From: Simplicillium sp. C3G150-2
Taxonomy: Eukaryota > Ascomycota > Sordariomycetes > Hypocreales > Cordycipitaceae
NCBI GenBank assembly: GCA_022702485.1
Contig: JAJIYY010000007.1
Span: 186,001 to 250,000, forward strand
Length of the DNA stretch: 64,000 nucleotides
Direction: 5' to 3'
The notes beneath the pieces were generated by a model, which searched no databases, was not told the DNA's origin, and saw nothing but the letters and a program-made list of their open reading frames with translations. Positions 35,145 to 46,559 of this stretch are shown in pieces (the first letter of the stretch is position 1; every line of letters begins with the position of its first letter). The position numbers and the translations under genes were made by a program.

Positions 35145-35495
35145 ATGACAGTCCACACCATATCCTCCCGCAAAGACTTCGTCACCCTCTCCCTCGCCCA
35201 CCAATACCTCGCCATCCAAGCCTACACCACCTACTGCCAGCCCTGCAAGACCATCTCCCCAATCTTCGAGGGCTACGCCTCTGAATTCGGGTCTGACCAC
35301 TACGTCTTTGCCAAGTTCGACATTGACGCCGTTCCGGACTTGGCGTTTGAGTTTGGCGCAAATACCGTCCCCGCCTTTTATTTCTTCGAGGATGGCGATA
35401 AAGCCGATAGTGTCAATGGGGCGAATGTTACGGCGTTGAAGAAGATGGTGGATGAGTATGCTGACAAGGCCAAGAAGTTTGCTGAAAAGAATTAA
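35145..35495 (+). CDS. Thioredoxin-like protein with CQPC active site
   Basis: Single exon, 116 residues, ATG at 35145. Thioredoxin fold: beta strand YLAIQAYTTY, active site CQPC at about residues 31-34 (standard thioredoxins have CGPC), KFDIDAVPDLAFEFGANTVP with the cis-Pro (VP) before the strand AFYFFEDG, then a final helix. Both redox cysteines are present, so a cytosolic dithiol oxidoreductase is likely; the Gly-to-Gln change in the active site should alter redox potential or partner choice. No signal peptide. It starts 140 bp after the small secreted protein, same strand. Confidence 0.85.
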   Translation: MTVHTISSRKDFVTLSLAHQYLAIQAYTTYCQPCKTISPIFEGYASEFGSDHYVFAKFDIDAVPDLAFEFGANTVPAFYFFEDGDKADSVNGANVTALKKMVDEYADKAKKFAEKN

Positions 35496-35705
35496 TCACA
35501 TACTCATACTCAATAAAAGCATCACATTAGCCACACTCATAATACTCAATGAACCACAGTGAGACACATACTCACAGTATCGCGATGTCACAATACACTA
35601 CACACAAATGCAATACCGACAATTGACCAAAGTGAAATGTAAATGTAAGTGTATCCAACGCTATGCTATTCATATTTATCCTGCTCGTATTTGCTCGTAG
35701 CTCCG

Positions 35706-38610
35706 CTACTCACTATCATCATCACTCAACTGCCCAACCCCAGAATCAGTCCTCTTCTTCTCATCCCTCCTCTTCCCCACCACCAACTCATCAACACCCA
35801 TACTCCTCCTCCTATCCTGCGCCTCATCCCCAATCATCTTCCTAAAATCATTCGCCCCCATGCTCTTCCTCGCAGCCGCCTTATCCAACGCCGTCTGCGC
35901 ATCGCTCGACCCCCTCACATGTCCCGGTGATCCCCCCGACACCGCATTCGCATTTGTCACATTCCTCAACCCCGAAATCCCCCTCCACCGCGCCAAATTC
36001 CAAAAACTACCCTCCTTCTCCTCTGAGTCGTCTGACGAAACCCCGCTCACCATGCTGAAGCTTGGTGTGGGCGGTGCTGTGGGCGCTCTGTCCCGAGCTG
36101 GGTCTTTGTTGGCGCGCGAGCTGCGGATCGTGGGCAGCACCGGCCGGCTGGCCAGCATGGATGTCGTGGAGCTCTTGGGGATGTACGTGTTGGATGCGTA
36201 GGGTTGCTTGCGTGCTTCGGACGCCAGGTTGGATGCGGAGTGGTTGAGGGTGGAGCGGTTGGATTTCATGGGGGAGATGGACCGTTCGCTGCGGGTGGGT
36301 GTGCGGCTGCGCGTGCCTTCGACGTCGTGGCGCCAGCTGTTGATGCGGTCGGATTGCGCTTGCGCTGGGCTGGCTCCTAGGTTGAGGGAGCCTCTCCGAG
36401 AGTTGACGCGCGAGCCGCCGCTGGTGCGGGTGACGATGCTGCCGCTGCGACCGATGCCGCTTGTGACCTTGCCGGAGAACTTGGAGCCGGTTTCCCACGA
36501 GTGTTGCTGTTGACGCTTGACGTACGCGCAATCTTGTCGGAAGACTTTAATCACGCCCATGCGATCTGTTGTCACAATAATGTTGCCTGTCTTGTGTTTT
36601 GAGCGCTCAATATATTGAGGGCTCTCCACTGCAGGTTTGCGAACCATCGAAGCAACGTCCGTCATTTCGCTATCCGACAATGCACTTTGGCTGACAGAGG
36701 CCTCGTTAAGACTCAGAAGCGTCACAGGAGGAGGGTTGCACAAATCGTAAATAGGATCGCCCGATGCACTGAGCAGCTGCTTGCTGGCCGTTGGCGCAAT
36801 CAACGCTGTTGTCACCACTTCTGGGTGAGCATCGAAGCATTCGTATGGCTGCTTATCCTTCATGTCCACTTCCAGGCTGTTGGTGTTCCACATGTAAGCT
36901 CGGCGATCTTCGCTCCCAGAAGTGATGAATTGACCATCGTCGCTGAAACGTGCGTGAATCTGACTCGAGTGGTTCTCATGTCCCTTGAACTTGACCTCGA
37001 GCATCCTCGTCTTGAGATTGTAAATGCGCACACGCGAGTCGTTGGAGCTGATCAACACCTTGACATCGTCTGGTTCTGCGCCAGCTGGTACTATTGTGCG
37101 AATGCCCGTAATCTTGCTACCTTTGGCATTTTTGCCTCGTGAGGATCGCACATGGATTTGAAAAGGGTTCTTGAGTCCGTCCGTCTCGTAAAACAGGCAG
37201 AGTCCGCTCAGCAAACCGCAAATCGCAGTCTTGCCGTCAGGTGAAAATGCCACTGCTGTAATAAATTCCGTCGTTGGCGCAGAAAAGGCGACCATTTTAT
37301 CTGGAATACTCCAGAGTCGTAATTGCGCATCTAGTGAGCCTGCGAGGAAGAATCGATCGTCGGTAGGGTGAAAGGCGATTGAAGTCACCAAATCGTCGTG
37401 CTTGAAGGTGCAAATACTCTCCTGCCGCGACAAGTGCCAGAGTTTCACCGTCTTGTCCATTGACGACGAAAGTAGAAAGTTGTTCTTGCTCCAGCTCAAG
37501 GCGAGCACTTCTCCCGTGTGGCCAGTGAATTCGCGGATCGGTTTCGTGCGGAAAACAGGTGCACTCAGCTTCTCGCTCTTGCCTCCGCGCTGTGACTGTT
37601 CCTCCGCATCCTCTTCTTCTTCCTGCTCATGCGCTTTGCGCTCCTCGGGAGTAGAAATGACCGCGAACACGCGCACGATTTGATCTTTGCCCGCGACAGC
37701 CAGGTACTTGCCGTCGACGCTGAATTCGGCAGCCCAAATGGCGTCGCCGCCTTTCAGAATCTTGTTGCCGACCACGGTCGCAGGAGTCCTGCCATGCTGA
37801 CTATCGGTGGATCGGCTAGTGCCGAGCAATTCCTGCGCTAGGAAGAGGTGGTTGAAGGATCGATCCTTTTTGTTATGCGCGCGGACGCGGATGTATCGCG
37901 GGGGTTCCTTATGGAGTGGGATATAGCCGCCGCCTGCGCCGACCACGGACGTAAGAGCGCGTGCGCTGCTTCCGTCTGTCCTGGATTCGCCGTGTTCTGA
38001 ATCGTCGTCGGCCAATTCGTCGTCCTTTTTGAAGGTGCCGCGGATGGCGAGTCGACTGAGGAACGAGGTTCCTTTCCTGTCACATGCCGTTAGTTTCTTG
38101 GGTAATGGTTCAGCGTGCGCGCAACAGGGCAATTGTTTACTTCTTGTCTTTGGTGTCGGTTAAGGAATTGGGAGGAATGGAGGCGTCATGGGATTTTCGA
38201 TCGAGGGAATCGGGATTGGGACTATCGGGGCGACCAGCGCTGCGTAGGCGTTGAGCTATGGTGGGTTCTGTGTTGCTATTCGTGCGAAGGTATATTTGCT
38301 GAGAAGTTAGCGGCTGTCCTCTGCAACAAGAGAAGCGTAAGCATACAGTGCTGAGAGGATCTAGACGAGCGCCAGAGGTTGACGACTTGGTGTTCTTGTC
38401 CTTTTCCTTGTCCTTTCCATTTTGCGACAGCGTGTTTAACAAGGTGCGGGAGGTAGGGCGATGGGAGCTGAGGTGAGGAGAGTGCGGTTCGTCGTCGTCT
38501 GATCTATTGGAAAGGTCCTGGCTGATTGTGGGAGCAGGTTCGGAGAGGTGGGAGAGGCTATCGGCAGTCGGAGCGGTTGTTATCGAAGGAGGAGAGAGTT
38601 TGGTGGCCAT
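35706..38610 (-). CDS. WD40-repeat protein, WDR44 / yeast Dgr2-like
   Basis: Three exons on the minus strand: 38610-38347, 38298-38141, 38076-35706; 930 residues. Introns: 38346-38299 (48 nt, in frame and stop-free) and 38140-38077 (64 nt). N-terminus Ser/Pro-rich and disordered; from about residue 240 a seven-bladed WD40 propeller, with repeats around KILKGGDAIWAAEFSVDGKY, IREFTGHTGEVLALSWSKN (followed by MDKTVKLWHL), ICTFKHDDLVTSIAFHPTDD, VAFSAPTTEFITAVAFSPDG and FKGHENHSSQIHARFSDDGQ (SGSEDRRAYMWN). The C-terminal third is Ser/Arg-rich (likely phosphorylated) with a conserved end ARKSMGANDFRKMIGDE. WDR44 proteins bind Rab11-type GTPases; the yeast relatives Dgr2/YMR102C are less well understood. 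Assigned by domain order. Confidence 0.85.
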
Positions 38611-39636
38611 TTTCCATGATCTAGGGGAGGGAGTTGAGGTTGCTGGGTATCATTGAGAGGCCAGCTCTCGGGGTGGGAGTATATCGTTGACGTAGGTGAT
38701 GGACGGCTATGGTGTAGAAGTTGGAGGAGGGTTGACTGTATTCATGAGCGACAGGTTGAGAGTGTTGAGCAGGTCATGAGGGTGAGTAAGAGAAACAGAG
38801 TTTGGAGGGGAAGGGGGAATTGGTGGTTCATGTGTCGTGTGTGTACAGAAAGCGTTTTGGCGGGTTTTGCAGGTGGCCGGTATTGACGGGTTTGGTTTTG
38901 GGTGGTGGGTGGAGGGTGGCAGGTTGCCACGAACCAGGCTTACCATCAGGCTTACCAGGTTTTTTTTTTTAGTGGTGAGAAATGCGAGGATCTTGGCAAT
39001 GGAACGCCAAAGGAGCACTAAAGTTGGGGGCGCTGGGGCGGGACTGGGGCCAAAGCTTGCCAAAGCTTAGTGAGTGTTGAAGCCTGGAACGAGGTGGGCG
39101 GCCAAGGTGAGATGGTGGGTTCAGTGGACTTTGGCACATGTGGTTAGTTGGAGCGGACTTTTTTTTTTTTTGACGCTTAGGGGAGTGGTTTAACTGTTTT
39201 GGGCCAGTTTGCGAAGGGGTTGGTCGACTTGTCAGCGGCCGATGGGTGAGAGTCGGCGTCGGTGGTCGGTGGTCGGCACCAGAATGGCCGCTAAAAGGCC
39301 GCCACTTGCATCTAAAGCGAGCAGACCTGTAGCAGCTGTGGCGGCAGCTGTAGCGGACCAAGTGCCAGCGATGTTTCTCTTTCCGGCGGTTCCGTCTGAC
39401 GGTTCTACGAGCATTTGGATAATAGATCCGTCAATAAAAATTACCGACAAAAATCACACGTGTTAAATTGACAGAGTCGAGAAGTTGGATATCAATTGGC
39501 TCAATTGAGTTTGTAAATTTAATTTGTTGAATTGGCTGTTGATCTGCCGACAAGGCTGAGTGATGAAATGGACGACGTAATACATCAGGTGATGGGCGTT
39601 CTGTTGCCGTTACTGGACTCGCTGTAACCTCCAGTT

Positions 39637-39715
39637 TGTCCACTGTCTTGTCCACTGTCTTGTGTCCACTGCCCTGTCCACTGTCTTGTGTCCACTGCCC
39701 TGTTACCTGTCCCGT
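39637..39715. repeat. Minisatellite based on GTCCACTG
   Basis: The word TTGT(GT)CCACTGTC / CCACTGCCCTGTCCACTG is repeated about five times with small variations. Simple tandem repeat with no associated gene. Confidence 0.75.
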
Positions 39716-40065
39716 TTACTGCCTCACTCGCTGTAACTTGCAACAGTTGCATCTCCAGTTACACCTTCAAATGCTGTACATCTACAGCCACTACAGTAGT
39801 AACACAAAATGCTCATCGAAAAATCAACCAAGGCGCTCATGTTGATCGGGCGTCGTTTTCCCGTTTCGGTGTGCCACATTATTGACTCCAACTCGTCATT
39901 GAGCCGCACCCTGCAAGCCTCTTTTTTCCCGTTCCCTCTTTTACCCTCTTTTCCCTTGACCTCTACTCTGATACCTTGTTCTGCCTCGGCAGCCCTATCG
40001 CATTCGCTCCCAAGTAAGCAAGCAAGCCAAGCCAAGCCTTACCAACTTGCATCATGGATTTTATT

Positions 40066-40069
40066 CCCC

Positions 40070-40095
<26 letters not shown>
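40066..40095. repeat. C22-A8 homopolymer tract
   Basis: 22 consecutive C followed by 8 A. Likely length-variable and prone to sequencing error. Confidence 0.85.
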
Positions 40096-40100
<5 letters not shown>

Positions 40101-40533
40101 CGATATACACGTATTCGGACACCTGCTCTCACCTGACCTTTTTCGTCTTCACCTCAACACCACTTCTACCCCGTCTGCCACAGACACAGCAAACACAACA
40201 TGAAAACTACTGCACCTTGTCAATAATTCATTAAATGGATAATTGATCTGAAATTATAACCGTATCGTGACGATTACGTCGGCCCCTGTCCCCCTCGTAT
40301 AAAACGCGTAACCGACCCCTCCAAACTATCCCCTTTGCAGCCAAAACCCCCCTCCAGCCCATCATGAAACACCTCCACCTCCACTTCTAACTGTCTGCAT
40401 GCCCATCAACATCACCACTAACATCCGACTTCATTACGCATTTCCAATATCCATTTAATTATCATTATGTTTTCGTCGTCTGATCCGAATATTCATGCAC
40501 AATTTAGCAACTCTACCGAGGCTGAGACATCAA

Positions 40534-41829
40534 TCACTTCGATCCCCCGGGACTGCCCATATCCCCACGAGCAATCCTCAAATCCTCCAGCAGCTCAATG
40601 CCCTTCACAAACTCTTCCTCCGTCCTCAACTCCAACGGTCCATGCTGCTTAAATTTACAAGGCCCTAACACAGTATCCTCATACCTAATCTGGTCCAGCT
40701 TAAAACAGCATTCCGGCAATCGTTGGTGCAGCACCCGCATCAGCTCCGGCCAGGGATTCTCGCGCCAATGCAGCCTGCCCGGATGCAGGGTAAACTTCTT
40801 CAGCGTCTTGCCATAATGCAGTAGCCCATGAGCCAATTCCACCGGCCTACACAAAATACCCTCGGGCTCCAATTCCTCCAGCTTCCCCAGAGGTACGTAT
40901 GCATCGGCAAGTTCTCTCATCGCAGCATCCAGCTCGTCTGATAGGGAACCCGCGCCGTCTTTGCAACGCCGAAACCACTCTTCACACTTGTCCCCAGAGT
41001 CTTCCACTGCAGAGGAGCCTCCCTGCAGACCACGGCGCATCATTTTCAACGAATCGGAGCTCGCGATACGAAGATTTTGCAGGCTCGGCATATCCATCAG
41101 CAACCCCCTGGCAACTTCGTTGGCGTCTTCTTATAAGTCACAGCCTCCGTAGAGATCGAGCGAGAACGACGTGATGCTCCCAAGCGCACAGACAAGGTTG
41201 TCTTCGACTACTTTGGGTATGGCCGTGGGCGTTTCTGTCGAACGCTCAGCGAACTGCCCGTCTAGATCGATGGTGAGAGTCGTAATTTTTCCATTGCCGC
41301 CTGCGCCCGTGTGAGCATTCCCCATCAATGCCTCTAGTGCCGCTTGCCACATATGCTTCCCAAATGGTGTGGAGAGCCGTGAATCCTCTCTGAGCTCGCC
41401 ATGATAATTTCCTCCATGTATTGCGTGGCTTCCCAGGGGGAAACAGTTACTCGAGAATCCAAGTTCGGTACATTGGGGAACCCGTCTCAAAGCGTCACCC
41501 ACCAATTTCCCCATCTCGGCAAACCAGACTGAGTCGGCGTTCTTTTCCAGATATACCAAAATGTCGGGCCCGCCTGTTATTGAAAAGCTTTATCAGTACA
41601 GCACCATGCAATCGCATTCTTCGGTGACACTTACTGTAGTGGACTTGCGGGCAAAGAAGATCAACTCTTTTCACAAAGTGCCGAAATACATGGTGCTGGG
41701 AAATTGTTCGCAGACCAAGTACGCTCCTCTCGGTTAACTTCACAGATATCTTGCGAAGAAAGCGCTGGGCAAAAACCGTCTCGCGATCAAGCCGATGAGT
41801 TCGGGTGGAATGCTGGCGGGCCTAGCCAT
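40534..41829 (-). pseudogene. Decayed F-box/LRR-like gene, sister of 42152-43556
   Basis: Minus strand, two-exon structure 41829-41635 and 41573-40534 with an intron (41634-41574, 61 nt) placed exactly as in the intact sister. Two lesions are visible. First, the ATG at 41829 opens an F-box-like start (MARPASIPPELIGLI), but then about 20 codons of the F-box are missing and the frame shifts into ETVFAQRFLRKISVKLTERS, which matches the sister's KIFAQRFFRTVSVMLTEES. Second, a TAA at 41131-41133 interrupts the frame, which stays open on both sides (SFSLDLYGGCDL before, EDANEVARGLLMDMPSLQNL after). Downstream homology to the sister continues to the stop at 40534. The original product would have been a substrate-recruiting subunit of an SCF ubiquitin ligase; this copy is probably dead. 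Confidence 0.75.
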
Positions 41830-42151
41830 TTTTTGACGTTGAAGAGTAATCGACACATGAATTGGCTGTATATGCAAATCGCAGTTGTCTTAATTATGCA
41901 TTGTCCGGTGAGGCCGACAGAGTTAATCTAGACAATGGGGTGCGTTATTAGGCTGTCGCTGTACAGCCTCACCGAGGTGGTATCACGATTCTGGCAGCGC
42001 ATTTGCGGCTAGCTGGTTCTTGAACGGGGTTTGTTATAACCTATACTCTAGCTCGTAGTACGTACGATACAACGCATTAAATACCGCTGTGCACGGTTTT
42101 CTTTTCCTCATATTCACCCATCACAAGGTAGACATCCGTAATTAGCACACC
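41830..42151. other. Spacer between the two F-box genes
   Basis: 322 bp with the former promoter of the decayed copy and the 3' end of the intact one. Nothing else seen. Confidence 0.5.
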
Positions 42152-43556
42152 TTATTTCGCAAGGTCAACCATCCGCCATCGCCGAAATTGTCGCTGCCCC
42201 CATTCTTTAAGCTCATCATGGCCCAAAAATGCTATGCCCTCCGAAGGTTTGTCGTCTGTAGTCACCTTTTCCCTCCTAGACCTCCAACTCCATAACGTCC
42301 AACCACCTTCCCAAGCCTGACAGCCCCAAACCAGAAAGCCACAGCCAGGCATCCGTTCATGGACTCCCCGCATAAGTTTCGACCATGCATTCTCTTTACA
42401 GGTCAGCGTCAAGCTGCTCAACTTGACCATCTTGAGCGATTTACTGTGGCGCAATAGTACATGAGCCAACATGACAGGAGAGCAATCTACATTCTGTAGC
42501 TCCAAGTACTCCAAGTCTCCAAGATACAGGTATATATCAGCGGGCTCCCTCACTGCAGCGGCAAGGGTCTCTGGAAAGTCAATCATACGCTGGTCGAGAG
42601 TGCTGAGAAGGTTAATTCTCCCTCCATGTTCAGCTTCAGAGTCGCGTGGTGCAAAGCAAGGCATAAAGTCTATACCGCTGGCGCTGCTAATGAAGAGGCT
42701 CTTCAGGCGCGGTAGGTGCATCAGAAGGCGCAATACAGCTCCCTGACTGCCTAGACTTCGAGTATTGACTCTGGGAAGGCCAAGATAGAACGATGTGATG
42801 CCCTCCATTGCACCGATGAGGTTGCTGTCCAGCTCTCTGGGTAGTTGGAGAGCCTTGGTCAATAGCGGCTCCTTGTGCGAGATGCGCATGTGGATGATGA
42901 AGGAATTTATCCGCGCCATGCCTTCGATGGCATACACATCTCCCAATGCCTTTAGCGTTGCTAGCCACATGTGTCTCTCAAACGGCACGTTCATGCCGTC
43001 GCCACGGAGCAGATGATGTTTCCGCTTTCCTACTAAAGCGTGAGCCATTCGGGCCGCAGGTGTATCCACGACCGCCAATTCGCTGCATGCGCGAAACTTT
43101 GCCAGAGAATCTGCCAGTATTTTGCCCGTACTTCCAAACCAAGCCGAGTTACCGTGGTTCTCTTGGAGAAATTGATAAGTGTTGAATCTATGGAGAAGTC
43201 GATGGGTATTGGGTCCTCCTGCAAGTAAGCGTTGTTAGCACTGGACGGTAGAGTGAGATGTGAGTATTCAGGCAACACTTACCATAGACCACTTGGGGGC
43301 AGACTTCGTCTACGCAAACATCTAGTCTATTGACGCAGCGACTGAACACATGATGGTTGGAAATATCTTGCAACATAAGCACACTCTCCTCAGTCAGCAT
43401 TACCGAGACAGTGCGAAAGAAACGCTGCGCAAAGATTTTCTCTGTGTCATGGCGGATTCCTCGACAGACAAGTCGCAGCTGACAGAAGGCTTCCAGGTCC
43501 AACAAGTCGAGGATCAAACTAGTCAGGTCAGAAGGGAACTTGTCGAGCACAGCCAT
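42152..43556 (-). CDS. F-box protein
   Basis: Two exons, 43556-43283 and 43218-42152, intron 43282-43219 (64 nt, GTAAGT..TGCAG); 446 residues. N-terminal F-box (about residues 4-45: FPSDLTSLILDLLDLEAFCQ, then LRLVCRGIRHDTEKIFAQRF), the Skp1-binding module. The rest contains leucine-rich segments (LRLLMHLPRLKSLFISSASG, LEYLELQNVDCSPVMLAHVL, HSKSLKMVKLSSLTLTC) typical of the variable substrate-binding region in fungal F-box families. Predicted adaptor of an SCF ubiquitin ligase; target unknown. A decayed tandem copy lies immediately downstream in the same orientation. Confidence 0.82.
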
Positions 43557-43980
43557 TGTGGTGTTGATGTTGACTTGGAAGCCAGCGGTGACGGGTACCG
43601 ATTATTTGTACCGACTCAGGCAGAATCCACGCTAACCATCTCCACGAGGCAGATTGAACTAGATTATCACACACGAATTGATGCTACAATTTGCTGGAGA
43701 TCTGCTCTGAAACTTTTTTTTTAAAAAAAAATTAAGTTACAACCGTAGAGTAATGCTAACTCTGTGTTGAGAACTATTCGGCACGACATATCCGCTGTTG
43801 CGTTGCTGCCATTCATACAGACCACTTTCTCACATTTATCGAGGCGAACGACATTTTTGTTTTTACAATCTATCTCGAGCAGATCTCATCGGACTCCCCT
43901 ACGGAGCCTTTGTACGTCGCCTTCTCAAATCTACGTGCACTGCTCACACAATATGGTATGGAAACGTTGGCAATACTTAG
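43557..43980. other. Intergenic region upstream of the F-box gene
   Basis: F-box gene promoter; includes a T9-A9 run near 43714-43731. The right part may be further, unrecognisable sequence of the adjoining pseudogene. Confidence 0.45.
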
Positions 43981-44385
43981 AAATACACATTACACTGCCA
44001 GCCTGGCCAAGGATGGATTTACGGCAGCGCCGTACCGTTCCTGAAGGGCCACTTCGCCAGCCATAGCCTCTATGTGAGCACACAGGACTACAGCAAGATC
44101 CTGCGCTCGCTGCTCCCCAATGGCGGTAAATTACTTACACCGGAGTCCACAGACACCATGTTCAGGAACCACCTCTTACCGGACAGCGGTGCAGCAAGCT
44201 GTCATTTCGGACCCGCGCGCCGTACCCATGTTCAGAGCTGGCGTCGACACTCCCACTAAAGTAGGCCATTGTCTTGGCGGCATTGTGACCCTGGAAGGCG
44301 TGCCAGGCTCTGGCAAGGGCACGCTGGATTGGGGGGGACAGCAGTACCTTGGGGTGGTTCATAAATTGCGAAAATGCCGTCTGTG
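43981..44385 (+). pseudogene. Relic of a beta-lactamase-like (LovD-type) esterase
   Basis: Plus-strand fragments of a class C beta-lactamase/transpeptidase-like protein. Around 44002 a frame reads PGQGWIYGSAV (family PGTxWxYG), then from 44074 STQDYSKILRSLLPNGGKLL and TPESTDTMF (family helix region). After about 44190 the homology moves to another frame: RAVPMFRAGVDTPTKVGHCL, GGIVTLEGVPGSGKGTLDWG, which corresponds to the C-terminal KGTLxWGG motif. The segment that should follow WIYGS is missing, the catalytic SxxK part is absent, a TAG lies just before the fragment, and the frame is broken inside it. Hence a non-functional remnant of a secondary-metabolism or esterase-type gene. Confidence 0.72.
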
Positions 44386-45129
44386 ATGTTGATGTCTTGC
44401 AGGCGACAGTTACGACAGGATATAATTCACGGATGAGTTGAAGACGAAGTTGCGACGGGATATATCGCAAATACGGTGAGTGGAAGAATCGGGCATAAGT
44501 TGCGATGGTGCAGGCTGAGCTGGGCTCTGCACAAATGTTCCCAAACTCGGCTGCAATTTGCTAACCACTACATGTACATTGTACATTACCCATAAGTTCC
44601 TGTCATTGCCACCTGTCATACTGCAACAGTACATAAACGAAACGAAACACTCATCTCTGTGGCCACAACTCATCGCATCTAGACTCACCTCCTCACGTCC
44701 TTACTCATCGCCCGCATGCAATTCACCAATCCTCCTCACCCAACTCAGCCAGGAGGGGCCCGAGCAAAGCAACGCAACAAACCCAAGCAAAACCCAGAGC
44801 CTCGTTCACCTTAGCGTCCCCAATTCCGCCAACCAGCTCGCCCAGCCTGATGGACCAGTCCCCGCCCAACACCGCAGGCTTACACGCACCATGCATGCCC
44901 AGCCCTTTTTTAGTCTCCGGTGGGTGCCTTTTGCTACCCATTTCGACCCCATGTTAGTTGGTGGTAGCCCGTTCAGTCTTAGTTCAGTAGTAGCCTGGGG
45001 ACCCTTTGGCCATTTTTCTCTCAAATTTCCTCTGGGCGGTATTTCAGCCCGGCCGGGCCTAACACACCGTCCTTTTTTCACTACCACCATCTTCACTCTT
45101 TCTCTCTGTCGCTGCGTCAATTCCTAACC
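44386..45129. other. Intergenic region before the membrane-protein gene
   Basis: Right of the relic a direct repeat GTTGCGACGGGATAT/GTTACGACAGGATAT occurs near 44408-44464. The rest is the pyrimidine-rich promoter and leader of the gene at 45130. Confidence 0.45.
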
Positions 45130-46239
45130 ATGGCGAGGTTGGCTTTAGCTTTTCTGAGTGTGTTTGTCGCCACCACTCAAGCTGTGCCATGGGGTGGTCC
45201 CGTTGAGACACCCGCGCCTGTGTTGGAGGAGCGCCATGATCGGCCTGATTTTGCGGCGATCAGTTCCATGAACATTGGCGTTCATGCGGGTGTTTTCCAA
45301 CCCACGAATGCGTATCCCGTCAATTACTGCGGGTGGTAGGTTTTACTTGTCCTCCAAGGTCCTCAATTCGCTCACAGTCGTAGGGTCGATGGCAAAAGCG
45401 ACAGGGCTACGGGCTGTGCGTCCAAGTCATCGTGTATTATGAATACAAATCATGGTGCTTTAGGATGTTGTGCGCCTTCAAAGACGGATTGTGCTGTATA
45501 TACGACATGCGTAGATCCTGCTGGCGAAAAGGCTCCTGAAGACAAGAAGGATATTCTCACATGGTAAGTCGCAAACAATCATGTCTGCACACCGCACTCG
45601 CGAGCCGCCACTAACCTTCTCAGTGAGGGCAAGGACCGCTGCTACAAAAACTACAACTGGTTCAACCTCACCATGTGGGCATGCGGCAAAACCCAAGACG
45701 CCGGCACGATATACAGCAACTTCACCGGCATGTCCAAAGGCAAGACTCTCCAGATCATCATCACAGGCAGCGGCGGCACCGAAGCCAGAACCAGCGACGA
45801 CTCCCAAGCGACGGAAACTGGCACCGCAGAGCCAACCGACACCGAGGTTGAATCAACCACCGCAGCTGCTGCTGGCGCGAGCGAATCCACGAACGGCCCA
45901 TCATCCACCGCAGAGCCCTCCGATAGCGGCACGAACAAGAAGAAGAAGAGCAACGCTGGCGCCATTGCGGGAGGCGTCGTTGGAGGACTGGTTGCGCTGG
46001 CGCTGATTATCGCAGCGGTGTTTTTCGCGATGCGACGCTCGAAAAAGAAGAAGGCTGAGCCGCCGATGGCTGAGTTGGAGAGTCCGAAGCCGACGCCTGT
46101 TGATTTTCATACGATTTCGAGCGTGACCACGCCGCAGCCTCCGACGCCGGGGACGCCAGGCGCATTTAATCGGCCTGAGTCGAGTGTTGTACCGCCGCCA
46201 GGGCATCATCATAGTGATCCGCCGGTGGAGTTGGAGTAG
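45130..46239 (+). CDS. Secretory-pathway single-pass membrane protein with Cys-rich ectodomain
   Basis: Three exons, 45130-45335, 45384-45563, 45624-46239; 333 residues. Signal peptide MARLALAFLSVFVATTQA; a cysteine-rich ectodomain (NYCGW, GCASKSSCIM, GALGCCAP, TDCAVYTTCVD, CEGKDRCYKNYNWFNLTMWA), a Ser/Thr/Glu-rich stalk (about residues 175-235), one transmembrane helix AGAIAGGVVGGLVALALIIA followed by RRSKKKK, and a Pro-rich cytosolic tail of about 70 residues. This layout resembles fungal cell-surface sensors (Mid2/Wsc class) and a large uncharacterised Pezizomycotina family. For intron 1 an alternative acceptor six bases upstream (CACAG at 45377) would change CGW to CGCRR; the downstream acceptor was chosen because CG[WY] is usual. 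Role in wall sensing is inference. Confidence 0.82.
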
Positions 46240-46559
46240 GAGTTGTATATATCGCTGGGAGCAATCTGTGGGATGCGCAAGTACAAATTGATGATGATAC
46301 CTCTTAGTTTACGATTCATAGCGTTTGCATTACGACCCAATTACATTATACATGATATTTACATTTGGCTTTGCCGACATATGTTCACTTGACCCACTGC
46401 CCCGTCAGATGCATCAACATGATATGTTTACTTTATGTCCGTCTCACTTGAGGTAGGTGTAGCAGTTATTGAACGAGTTCAAGATTTATGTACTATTTAT
46501 TGTTTATACATATGGCATCGGTTATATGTTCACAAAACCTCCGACCACCCTTAATCCAC
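46240..46559. other. Convergent spacer
   Basis: 3' flanks of two converging genes; nothing else seen. Confidence 0.5.

Larger units (their letters stand above)
38611..40533. other. 1.9-kb intergenic region with simple repeats
   Basis: Upstream region of the WD40 gene. Homopolymer T runs near 38960 and 39160, a minisatellite near 39637-39715 and a C22/A8 run at 40066-40095. No coding frame of note. Confidence 0.55.
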
